DNA from: Gammaproteobacteria bacterium
GTDB lineage: Bacteria; Pseudomonadota; Gammaproteobacteria; GRL18
Direction: 5' to 3'
Length of the DNA stretch: 32,422 nucleotides
NCBI GenBank assembly: GCA_016744375.1
Contig: JADGEM010000051.1
Location: forward strand, 1 to 32,422
Positions 25,824-32,422 of this stretch are shown piece after piece (position 1 is the stretch's first letter; every line of letters starts with the position of its first letter). Position numbers and translations under genes: made by a program. The notes under the pieces were generated by a model that was not told the DNA's origin, did no database searches, and was given only the letters and a program-made list of their open reading frames with translations.

Positions 25824-26744
25824 TTACTGTGTATTCATAGTGATATTTTTTTCATAAGGATGGTGGGTTTTACCGTAGATCTTCATGATACGTTTAACGT
25901 ACCGTTGTGTTTCCTTGTAAGGGGGGATACCTTTATAGCGTTCAACTGCTTTTTCTCCCGCATTATAACCTGCAAGTGTCAGGGCAACGTTGCCCTGATA
26001 TTGTTTCAGAAGCCAGACAAGATAACGAACACCGCCCTTGATATTTTGTTCTGGAGCCCACGCATTCTTAACGCCAAAACGTTTTGCCGTGGCAGGCATT
26101 AACTGCATCAGGCCTATTGCACCTTTATGGGAACGGGCTTTTACTTTAAAGTTGGATTCCTGTTGAATGAGTGCCAGTACCAGGCGGGGCTCAACATTGT
26201 AACCGGGAGCAATGTCATTCACTACTTTGACAACTTTTTTACAGGATTTTGAACATTTTCTGCTTTCCCAGTACGGGGTGGGTAATGCGACACAAATGCG
26301 TTTTTTTGTTTTTAAGTTTTTATCCAGTCTGGACAGCATTTGAAGGGAATACTTATCTCCAGATTTTGCTGCTGCTTTAAACCAGCGAACTGCCAGGGCT
26401 TCATCTTTTTCAATACCACGAGCATTAAGAAACATCCAGGCCAGACTTCTTTGAGCATCCGTTGCACCCTTGATAGCTGCCTTGCAATACCAGCCAACAG
26501 CCTTGTCAGGATTTTTTGCAACGCCTTCACCATGTTCATAAGCAGTGGCCAATTTAACCTGCGCGGCTAAGTTGCCTTGTTGAGCCTGATGAGTGATTTC
26601 TGTTATAGGATTAGAGTCTCTCATTTGTGCAAGTGAAGCAGAAGAGAACAGCAGGATACAAAGTATCAGCAGTGCATAAGGAGTGCATCTCAAAACAGAA
26701 GCGGGAAGAATGCTATTATGTGTTAACGTTATTTTTTTTATCAT
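25824..26744 (-). CDS. Sel1-repeat lytic transglycosylase (SLT family)
   Basis: A periplasmic enzyme that cleaves peptidoglycan glycan strands. It has 306 residues with a signal sequence (about 18-40, ending SLAQ). Two Sel1-type repeats follow (about 57-128: AYEHGEGVAKNPDKAVGWY, then MFLNARGIEKDEALAVRWF). Next is a Cys-containing linker (CSKSC region, 164-168) and an SLT domain with catalytic Glu196 in IQQESNF, GAIGLMQLMP at 208-217 and AGYNAGEKAVERY near 258-270. The combination of Sel1 repeats with an SLT domain suggests that the repeats dock a partner. The ribosome-binding site is weak. Confidence 0.9.
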   Translation of the reverse strand: MIKKITLTHNSILPASVLRCTPYALLILCILLFSSASLAQMRDSNPITEITHQAQQGNLAAQVKLATAYEHGEGVAKNPDKAVGWYCKAAIKGATDAQRSLAWMFLNARGIEKDEALAVRWFKAAAKSGDKYSLQMLSRLDKNLKTKKRICVALPTPYWESRKCSKSCKKVVKVVNDIAPGYNVEPRLVLALIQQESNFKVKARSHKGAIGLMQLMPATAKRFGVKNAWAPEQNIKGGVRYLVWLLKQYQGNVALTLAGYNAGEKAVERYKGIPPYKETQRYVKRIMKIYGKTHHPYEKNITMNTQ

Positions 26745-26934
26745 CTTTTTTATGGCTTAATCTTAATTGTACGGCTTAACAATTAATAAATACCTTGGTA
26801 CACTTGTTTCATTGTAAAAGATAAGCAATATTTATACCTTGTTATTTTTATCTCTTAAAAACAATTGCTTGTGTTCTTCACGCTATTATTAAGCTTTGAT
26901 TCAGTTTAGATTGTGTAAAATAAGTTGACAGTTA

Positions 26935-27189
26935 ATGGACATTGAAAATTATAACGAATTAAGTTCTGATCCAGAGCTTATGATCAAACTGGCTCGATAT
27001 AAAATGCCCTTTGGTAAGTACAAAGACTGTTTATTAGTCGATTTGCCAGAACCCTACGTGGTCTGGTTTGCCAACAAAGGATTTCCGAAGGGAGAGTTGG
27101 GAAAATTATTGGCAATTGTTCTGGAAATCAAAGTCAATGGCCTTGAGTATCTTTTTAAACCATTGAAAGATTTCAAATCAAATGAATAA
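26935..27189 (+). CDS. DUF3820 family protein
   Basis: An 84-residue protein matching the DUF3820 pattern: MPFGKYKDCLLVDLPEPYVVWFANKGFPKGELGKLL (positions 24-59 of the product, quoted as the family core). The fold is known to be small and compact, but no molecular role is established. The gene is at the head of a pair with the M48 protease, whose ATG lies 17 bases after this stop. Confidence 0.85.
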   Translation: MDIENYNELSSDPELMIKLARYKMPFGKYKDCLLVDLPEPYVVWFANKGFPKGELGKLLAIVLEIKVNGLEYLFKPLKDFKSNE

Positions 27190-27205
27190 AGGAAGAAAAA
27201 ACAAT

Positions 27206-28033
27206 ATGAAACATCTGTTCATCATTTCAAGAGTGTTTTTTATACTGGCTTTTGTACTGATACTGACAGCCTGTACGACAAGTCCGACTGGGCGCAGCCA
27301 ATTTATGATGGTATCACCGGAGCAGGCGATTTCAGCATCTGAGGAAGCCTATAGCTCATTGCTTCAACCACTGGATAAAAAAGGTAAAGTTGATAATGAT
27401 CCGGTCGCTACAGAGCGTGTTAAAACCATTACTGGACGGTTGATCAGCCAGGCAATTAAAGAGTACCCCCATACTAGAAATTGGGATTGGAGTGTTAAGG
27501 TGATTGATGATCCTGAGATGGTTAACGCCTGGTGTATGGCCGGTGGAAAAATGGCTATTTATACAGGTTTACTGAATAAAGTTAAACCTACGGATGATGA
27601 ACTGGCTCAGGTCATGGGACATGAAATTGCTCATGCGTTGGCTAATCACACAGCAGAAAAAATGTCCACACAAATGGCCTCACAAATCGGTTTGGTTGCC
27701 TTATCAATAGCGGTAAGTGATACTGATTTTCGTGGTGCAGCACTCACCGGTGCTGCGCTGGCGGCAAGTATGGCAATCGAGCTGCCCAATAGCAGGGTCG
27801 CTGAACAGGAAGCCGATCAAATGGGGATTGAACTGGCTGCCAAAGCTGGTTACAATCCTAATGCCGCAGCAACACTATGGGAAAAAATGTCAAAAGTTGG
27901 TGGTGATTCCCCGCCGGAATTCTTCAGTACTCATCCGGCACCCGGTAATCGACAAAAGACATTAAGAGAACTGGCACCCCAAATGATGCCTTACTACCAG
28001 CAAAAGATTGCACGCCCAGTCTATCCGCTGTAA
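27206..28033 (+). CDS. M48-family metalloprotease, lipoprotein (LoiP-like)
   Basis: A periplasmic zinc endopeptidase, 275 residues, with a lipobox LTAC (Cys23) so it is membrane-anchored. The zinc site is HEIAH (139-143), with the third ligand likely Glu202 in EQEADQMG. The C-terminal STHPAPGNRQKTLREL is the signature of LoiP/YggG-type proteins, which take part in envelope protein quality control. An in-frame ATG at 27182 would overlap DUF3820; GGAAG about ten bases ahead of 27206 and the lipoprotein signal favour the later one. A perfect nine-base hairpin follows the gene. Confidence 0.92.
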   Translation: MKHLFIISRVFFILAFVLILTACTTSPTGRSQFMMVSPEQAISASEEAYSSLLQPLDKKGKVDNDPVATERVKTITGRLISQAIKEYPHTRNWDWSVKVIDDPEMVNAWCMAGGKMAIYTGLLNKVKPTDDELAQVMGHEIAHALANHTAEKMSTQMASQIGLVALSIAVSDTDFRGAALTGAALAASMAIELPNSRVAEQEADQMGIELAAKAGYNPNAAATLWEKMSKVGGDSPPEFFSTHPAPGNRQKTLRELAPQMMPYYQQKIARPVYPL

Positions 28034-28064
28034 ATTCATTGACCTCACATTAGAAATATAAGAA

Positions 28065-28095
28065 AATAAGCAGTTGTTAACACATGCTGCTTATT
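28065..28095 (+). terminator. Nine-base perfect hairpin after the M48 gene
   Basis: AATAAGCAG (28065-28073) and CTGCTTATT (28087-28095) are exact complements with a 13-base loop, 31 bases after the M48 stop. An A-run leads in, but the right arm is followed by GAGTG rather than a U-run, so termination efficiency is uncertain. Confidence 0.5.
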
Positions 28096-28153
28096 GAGTG
28101 ATGCCATGGAGGCGTTGCTATACTTAAGAAAAGACATATTCAAGGATTGAATC

Positions 28154-30418
28154 ATGCTAAAGGATGGAACTGACACATCAATATCGACAGGTACCAAAGT
28201 CACGGCTCAAACCGTACCAGCCAATACTACCCGTTTTACCTTCGATCTAATCGGCTCATCAGAAGAGCTTCGAGTACTTGAGTTTGTTGGCAAAGAAAGC
28301 ATCTCCAAACCCTTTGAATTCAATGTCGTTCTAGCAACAAAAAATGATCAACTAACTGCGGAACAATTTATAGGCAAATCAAGTCTGTTGACCTTTGTCG
28401 CCCATGAGCACAATGAACTGCTCCATAGTGATATTTCCCAGTTTGAACAATGCGGTGAGCATGGTGATTTCCTTCTCTACCAAGTTACTTTGGTTCCACA
28501 TTTCTGGTTCCTGAAACATCGTCATAATCATCGTATTTTCCAGGACCTGAGTATTCCGCAAATTATAGATGCTGTGTTTACTGAAGCCGGTATTAGCTCC
28601 GATTATTTTGAACTGCGTTTGAGCAATGATTACCCGCACAGGGAATACTGTGTTCAATATGCAGAAAGTGAGTTTGATTTTATTTCCCGGTTGATGGAAG
28701 AGTACGGGCTGCACTATCATTTTGAACATCACCTGGATAAGCATATTATGGTGATTGCAGATCACAATGGGGCATTTCCTACGATTAAAAATGATCAGTC
28801 CGTTCAATATCATCCTCTGGATAGCCTGAATGCAGACAACGAAGTCATTAATCAGTTCCACAAACGCTTTCAGGTGCGCCATGGGAGTACCCACTTTAGA
28901 GACTACTCATTTAAAATGCCCATGGACAGGCTTAATAATCACCAGAGTGCAGAGTTTGATACAGCTTTGGAAGACTATCAGTTCCCGGGAGACTATGAGC
29001 CAAAAACTGCATTGCTCAAATCTTCAGGTGAACAAAAGACTCACCTCAAATTACTGCAGCACCAGACTCTGAGAGAAGAAAATGAGTTGAAAAGCAACTG
29101 CCAGCGCCTGCGTGCCGGAATGCGTTATGAAATGTTTGACAACCCCAATGGCAAAAACAATCAGCAATATCTGCTCACTGAAATCCAGCACCAGGCAAAA
29201 CAACCTCAATCTTTGGATGAATACGGTGCAGGCAATGCCGGCAGTTATAGCAATGAAGCTAAATGCATACCAGCAAAAACACTCTACAAAGTCCCGATTA
29301 AGCATAAAAAACCAGCACTCATCGGCTATCAAAGCAGTACTGTGACCGGCCCTTCAGGTGAAGAAATCTACACCAATGAATATGCTCAGAGCAAAGTGCA
29401 GTTCCCTTGGGACAGAGAAGCCCAACAAGATGAAAAAAGTAGCTGTTGGATGCGATCGAGCCAAGCCTGGGCAGGCAAAAATTGGGGCAGTTTAATTCTG
29501 CCTCGAATGGGCCAGGAAGCCAAAATAGGCTGCATCCATGGTGATCCCGACCGTCCGATTATCACCGGACGTGTCTATAATGAGCGTCATAAACCACCCT
29601 ATGTATTATCCAAATACAAAACCAGAAGCACTTTTAAAACCCATTCAACACTTGCTGGAAAAGGCTATAATGAAATTCGTTTTGAAGACCGAAAAAAACA
29701 GGAACAGGTCTACTTTCATGCCGAAAAAGATCTGGATATCCGAGCTAAAAATGATCGCCGTGACATCATCAATCATGATCGTCATCTGATAGTTGATAAC
29801 AACCGCTATGAACATATTAAAGACAGCTCCCATCATACTATTGATAACAACCAGAACGAAAAAACTGGACAGGATCACTCCGTCAGAATTGGACAAAGCC
29901 AACATTCCAAAGCAGGGCAGGCTGTCCTGACTGATGTTGCACAAAATATCCATTTTAAAGCCGGTCAGAAAATCATCCTCGAAGCTGGTGTCGAACTTAC
30001 CATCAAAGCGGGTGGTGGATTCATCAAAATTGATTCATCCGGCATCACTGCACAGGGTGCTGCAATTAATTTTAATAGTGGTATTGGCGCCGACTCCGCC
30101 ACCCTGGCCAGTCCCAGGCAACCCTCATTTGCTGTTGAAGCAGACAGAGATAAACCCGGCCAGAAATTCAAACCCATTCCGCCGCAAGTAATTAAAGCTC
30201 CGGAAAAGTTTGGCTTTAAAGGTGAGATCTCACGGCTGTTGCAGGCAGGCAATGACAACAAACAGGGCATATGTATCCCTTGTATGCTGAAAAGCCTGGC
30301 TTCACCAGCGGTGGCAACCAATGTTTTACCTAATATAATTACTCCCCATGAAAAGAGCCCACTGGATCCCTTACCCTTAGGAATGATTGAAAAAGAAGAC
30401 AAAGAAAAAAATTACTGA
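28154..30418 (+). CDS. vgrG: VgrG, type VI secretion spike protein
   Basis: Forms the trimeric puncturing tip of the T6SS tube. In 754 residues the N-terminal gp27-like part (from FDLIGSSEELRVLEFVGKE) is followed by YCVQYAESEFDFISRLMEEYGLHYHF. Then comes the gp5-like OB fold with VQFPWDRE, WAGKNWGSLILPRMGQEA and GDPDRPIITGRVYN, and a beta-helical spike with repeated His/Asn/Gln turns (about 535-640). The last 80 residues are a Pro-rich tail with CIPCM and no recognised toxin domain. AAGGA eight bases ahead of ATG supports the start. No other T6SS component or chaperone is in the window, so this is an orphan vgrG. Its codon and base composition looks more GC-rich than the flanks, which suggests transfer. 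Confidence 0.95.
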   Translation: MLKDGTDTSISTGTKVTAQTVPANTTRFTFDLIGSSEELRVLEFVGKESISKPFEFNVVLATKNDQLTAEQFIGKSSLLTFVAHEHNELLHSDISQFEQCGEHGDFLLYQVTLVPHFWFLKHRHNHRIFQDLSIPQIIDAVFTEAGISSDYFELRLSNDYPHREYCVQYAESEFDFISRLMEEYGLHYHFEHHLDKHIMVIADHNGAFPTIKNDQSVQYHPLDSLNADNEVINQFHKRFQVRHGSTHFRDYSFKMPMDRLNNHQSAEFDTALEDYQFPGDYEPKTALLKSSGEQKTHLKLLQHQTLREENELKSNCQRLRAGMRYEMFDNPNGKNNQQYLLTEIQHQAKQPQSLDEYGAGNAGSYSNEAKCIPAKTLYKVPIKHKKPALIGYQSSTVTGPSGEEIYTNEYAQSKVQFPWDREAQQDEKSSCWMRSSQAWAGKNWGSLILPRMGQEAKIGCIHGDPDRPIITGRVYNERHKPPYVLSKYKTRSTFKTHSTLAGKGYNEIRFEDRKKQEQVYFHAEKDLDIRAKNDRRDIINHDRHLIVDNNRYEHIKDSSHHTIDNNQNEKTGQDHSVRIGQSQHSKAGQAVLTDVAQNIHFKAGQKIILEAGVELTIKAGGGFIKIDSSGITAQGAAINFNSGIGADSATLASPRQPSFAVEADRDKPGQKFKPIPPQVIKAPEKFGFKGEISRLLQAGNDNKQGICIPCMLKSLASPAVATNVLPNIITPHEKSPLDPLPLGMIEKEDKEKNY

Positions 30419-30547
30419 GCTTCCTGAAAGTTCAGTTAATCAATTATTTGGGAAATCCTATAATGGGTATTTTTATAAAATCCACACAAAATTTTGGTCA
30501 GTTGTCAAAAGAAAAATTGGGTTTTTACCACCATGAGAATATTAATA

Positions 30548-30576
30548 TTGACAATCTTACGTTAAGGTAAGATAAT
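30548..30576 (+). promoter_or_regulatory. MerR-type promoter and operator
   Basis: A perfect -35 TTGACA (30548-30553) is followed by a 20-bp dyad, ATCTTAC-GTTAAG-GTAAGAT (30554-30573), that fills the spacer. GATAAT (30571-30576, five of six) is the -10 at 17 bases; TAATTT at 30573-30578 gives 19 bases, the spacing typical of MerR promoters. A dyad inside the spacer is the hallmark of MerR-family activation by DNA distortion. A second half-site-like CGTAAGAT lies at 30593-30600. Confidence 0.75.
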
Positions 30577-30612
30577 TTGTATGTACCGTTCACGTAAGAT
30601 AAGGAGTTTATC

Positions 30613-30834
30613 ATGCAAGCTACAGATATAATGATCCATGTCAGTAACAATTTGAATACTGAGCAAAAAAATGAAGTTGAGTCCAGGATGAGAGAAATTG
30701 ACGGTGTCATTGCGCCACGCTTTAATAAAGACCATCTACTTTTGATTTATTTCAACCATGATAAAACAAACTCATTGTTTTTACTTGATGCGGTCAAGTC
30801 TGCAGGCTATCATGCTCAACTTGTTGGTCTTTAG
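30613..30834 (+). CDS. Small HMA-fold protein lacking metal-binding cysteines
   Basis: A 73-residue protein whose beta-alpha-beta-beta-alpha-beta pattern (IMIHVSNNLNTEQKNEVESR, then GVIAPRFNKDHLLLIYF, then LLDAVKSAGYHAQLV) fits heavy-metal-associated domains such as CopZ or MerP. The usual CxxC in the first loop is replaced by SNNLN, and the whole protein has no cysteine, so it cannot bind a soft metal in the standard way. AGGAG eight bases ahead of ATG is strong. It is first in a two-gene operon with a MerR regulator, 23 bases apart, and sits directly after the MerR-type operator. It may bind another ligand or act as a decoy partner; this is speculative. Confidence 0.7.
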   Translation: MQATDIMIHVSNNLNTEQKNEVESRMREIDGVIAPRFNKDHLLLIYFNHDKTNSLFLLDAVKSAGYHAQLVGL

Positions 30835-30857
30835 TTATTTTGGGTATAAGGCAAGAA

Positions 30858-31331
30858 ATGGACAATGATAATTATAAAATTGGTGAGGTAGCAAACAAGC
30901 TTGCTACTTCAATTCGAACTATCCGGTTTTATGAAGAAGAAGGTCTTTTAACACCAATTAGAACGCCACGTGGCACTCGCCTTTATTCTGACAAACATAT
31001 TGCTCGATTAAGAGTTATTATACGACTAACTAAGCTGGGATTTTCTATTGAAGCTATTCGAATAATTGCCGAAATGAGAGAAAAAAGTAAAACTGGCGAT
31101 GAAGGCAGCCTTCTTATTGAGCATCATTTTGAAGGCATTCTGAATACTCTTGCAAATCAAATAAGTGACCTTGAAAAAATTAGTCTTGAAATTAATAATG
31201 CCCAAAATATTATTTCTGAATGTAGTGGATGCTCTAATACTCCTAGTACCAAAGGCTGTCCAAAATGCCCAGTCAGAAAAAAACGAAAAGAGATTGAATT
31301 GTTGAATTTAGTCTGGGATACTGAATTTTAG
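30858..31331 (+). CDS. MerR-family regulator with four-cysteine tail
   Basis: A 157-residue MerR protein. The winged-helix domain begins YKIGEVANKLATSIRTIRFYEEEGLL, and the wing reads RTPRGTRLYSDKH. A dimerisation helix follows (about 85-120), then a tail with Cys122, Cys125, Cys134 and Cys137 (CSGC and CPKC) and a basic KKRKE stretch. The paired CxxC could bind zinc, copper or another thiophilic ion, but the usual metal-loop cysteine near the start of the dimer helix is not evident, so the ligand is uncertain. ATG 30858 is favoured by AAGG at 30848; a TTG at 30840 is possible. It lies downstream of the small HMA-fold gene and likely controls the operator at 30554. Confidence 0.85.
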   Translation: MDNDNYKIGEVANKLATSIRTIRFYEEEGLLTPIRTPRGTRLYSDKHIARLRVIIRLTKLGFSIEAIRIIAEMREKSKTGDEGSLLIEHHFEGILNTLANQISDLEKISLEINNAQNIISECSGCSNTPSTKGCPKCPVRKKRKEIELLNLVWDTEF

Positions 31332-31343
31332 CCAATACAATGT

Positions 31344-31799
31344 TCAAGCCATCGATTTGTATGTTCGTAATACAATCTGCTCAGAAATTAAAATTGCAGT
31401 GACAACCACTATAAATGATACTAATCCATGGATTGGGCCAGTGAATAAAACACGATCACCAAAAGCATAGTTAATTGCCTCAAGAATTAGCAGCTTTGCA
31501 ATAAAAACGACGAGCCAGGTTGAAAAGAAGCGCATCACTTTTGCACCTAAGCTTGTTTTCGATTTGAAATAAACGGCCATATGGTGTTCAATAAAAAGAG
31601 TCAGTTTAAGTAAAGATGCAAGTAATATGGCTGTCAGTAAAGAAATACTAAATGAGTCTATCGAAACATAATCCCAGTACTCATCAATTAAATTCAGCAC
31701 AGTTAAATCAATCAACACAGCCAGAATATACCGAGCAAACAGTTGCTGATGATTCGTAATTGAGCCGACTTCTTCTTTTGGTAAAATTTTACTAAACAC
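31344..31799 (-). CDS. Uncharacterised four-helix membrane protein
   Basis: I do not recognise the family. The 151-residue product has four likely helices (about 21-38, 49-71, 90-112, 121-140), with charged residues in helix-proximal loops (EHHMAVYFKSK) and a Lys-rich N-terminus. The start is GTG 31799, supported by AAAGGAG ten bases upstream; an ATG eight bases further upstream is in another frame and too close to that site. It converges with the MerR gene with 12 bases between stops. Confidence 0.7.
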   Translation of the reverse strand: MFSKILPKEEVGSITNHQQLFARYILAVLIDLTVLNLIDEYWDYVSIDSFSISLLTAILLASLLKLTLFIEHHMAVYFKSKTSLGAKVMRFFSTWLVVFIAKLLILEAINYAFGDRVLFTGPIHGLVSFIVVVTAILISEQIVLRTYKSMA

Positions 31800-31902
31800 A
31801 GAACCATTTCTCCTTTAATTTCTTATAGTTTATCAGTGAAGCTGAATGATTTCTATTTTTAGGTATTAAACACTCTGTATTCTGATTAATGACCATTTTT
31901 AT

Positions 31903-32343
31903 TTAGAATAAGTCTGCATGCCCAAAATAAATGGGATTTTTTTTATTGCTCAGTAAGCTTTCTAAAACTTGTCTCGCTTTAATTTTTGTTTCTGCATCAA
32001 AATAAATAAGCATATTTCGAGAGAAAATATAATCAAATTGACCAAGTGATTTAAATGAAGGACTGAAGATGTTTTCTGTTTTTAATTGTACGCATTGCTT
32101 GATTTCATTGTTTAAATGGTATTTTGATTCTTTTTTATTAAAATATTTTGTTAACAAGTGGTGCGGAACATTACTGATATTTCTCTGGTTATAAACGCCT
32201 GTTTTAGCTTGCTTTAATGCCTCACTATTTATATCAATCCCCATAATAGTAAAACGATTTTTTGGAATATCAGCGTCAAGCAGAGCAATGGCAATGCTAT
32301 AAATTTCTTCTCCTGTTGAGCTGGGTGTTCTGGTCAAGTCCAA
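31903..32343 (-). CDS. cheR: CheR-type methyltransferase, 5' part out of frame
   Basis: The SAM-binding part of a CheR-like glutamate methyltransferase, which methylates chemoreceptors. TRTPSSTGEEIYSIAIALL is motif I, TIMGIDINSEALKQAKTGVY the acidic post-I loop, QFDYIFSRNMLIYFD the DxIFxRNxLIYFD signature and YFGHADLF the end. The frame runs to a TGA at 32368-32370, only nine codons before TTG 32343, and lacks the N-terminal helical domain. With one extra A in the A7 tract (32352-32358, T on the + strand) the frame would join an open reading (NLERLHTANGDQSPINYEDS) running off the window edge. It is therefore a real frameshift, a phase-variable tract, a base-call error or a truncated gene. The edge prevents a decision. 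Confidence 0.7.
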   Translation of the reverse strand: MDLTRTPSSTGEEIYSIAIALLDADIPKNRFTIMGIDINSEALKQAKTGVYNQRNISNVPHHLLTKYFNKKESKYHLNNEIKQCVQLKTENIFSPSFKSLGQFDYIFSRNMLIYFDAETKIKARQVLESLLSNKKNPIYFGHADLF

Positions 32344-32422
32344 CCGGACACTTTTTTTAGAGAATCTTCATAGTTAATTGGTGATTGATCACCATTCGCT
32401 GTATGCAGCCTTTCAAGGTTGT

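Noticed and set aside
28379..28894. 171-codon open frame antisense to vgrG
   Set aside because: It lies wholly within the well-conserved VgrG N-terminal domain and shows no recognisable domain or ribosome-binding site of its own.
29965..30402. 145-codon open frame antisense to the vgrG 3' end
   Set aside because: It is a shadow of the VgrG spike and tail coding sequence, with no family features.

Overview
The window reads as a stretch of chromosome from a low-GC gammaproteobacterium, probably marine or otherwise sodium-rich in lifestyle. Three things support this: HrpB, MtgA, YlqF and OadGAB of gammaproteobacterial type, short AT-rich intergenic regions, and a sodium-pumping oxaloacetate decarboxylase on the same segment as a bacterial voltage-gated sodium channel. 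I cannot name a genus from sequence alone. There are no rRNA or tRNA genes, no insertion sequences and no CRISPR array. Most of the segment is ordinary chromosome, and I did not find a clear new multi-gene system.

Left part (1-15100), central carbon and sodium bioenergetics. A full-length biotin-dependent pyruvate carboxylase (pyc) is followed closely by a plant-type ferredoxin/flavodoxin-NADP reductase-like protein. Next come a membrane-anchored trypsin-like protease with an unusual insert, a band-7/SPFH membrane protein, a glyoxalase-II-like hydrolase, and a secreted low-complexity protein built from Met-Pro-Trp-Gly and Asn-Pro-Tyr-Gly repeats. The helicase gene hrpB is divergent from the oadGAB operon, which encodes the Na+-translocating oxaloacetate decarboxylase. 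Pyc makes oxaloacetate at the cost of ATP, and OadGAB breaks it down to export Na+, so the two must be coordinated or act under different conditions.

Middle part (15101-25650). A tetR-adaptor-permease operon with overlapping genes encodes an RND efflux pump. It is preceded by a TTGACA promoter with an inverted repeat and three tandem 13-bp repeats that look like the regulator's operator. Then come the circularly permuted GTPase YlqF, a STAS-domain protein, a TerB-like protein, the transglycosylase MtgA, a small membrane protein, a NaChBac/NavAb-type sodium channel preceded by two strong dyads, and a DHH phosphoesterase in an operon with a second STAS-domain protein.

Right part (25651-32422). 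This holds a Sel1-repeat lytic transglycosylase, a DUF3820 protein, an M48 lipoprotein protease, and a VgrG spike with no other type VI secretion gene nearby. A small HMA-fold protein lacking the metal-binding cysteines is paired with a MerR regulator carrying a four-cysteine tail, and a textbook MerR operator lies in front. The segment ends with an unrecognised four-helix membrane protein and a CheR-type methyltransferase whose 5' part is out of frame at an A7 tract. All positions and motifs were read by eye; family assignments come from recalled motifs, not from searches.
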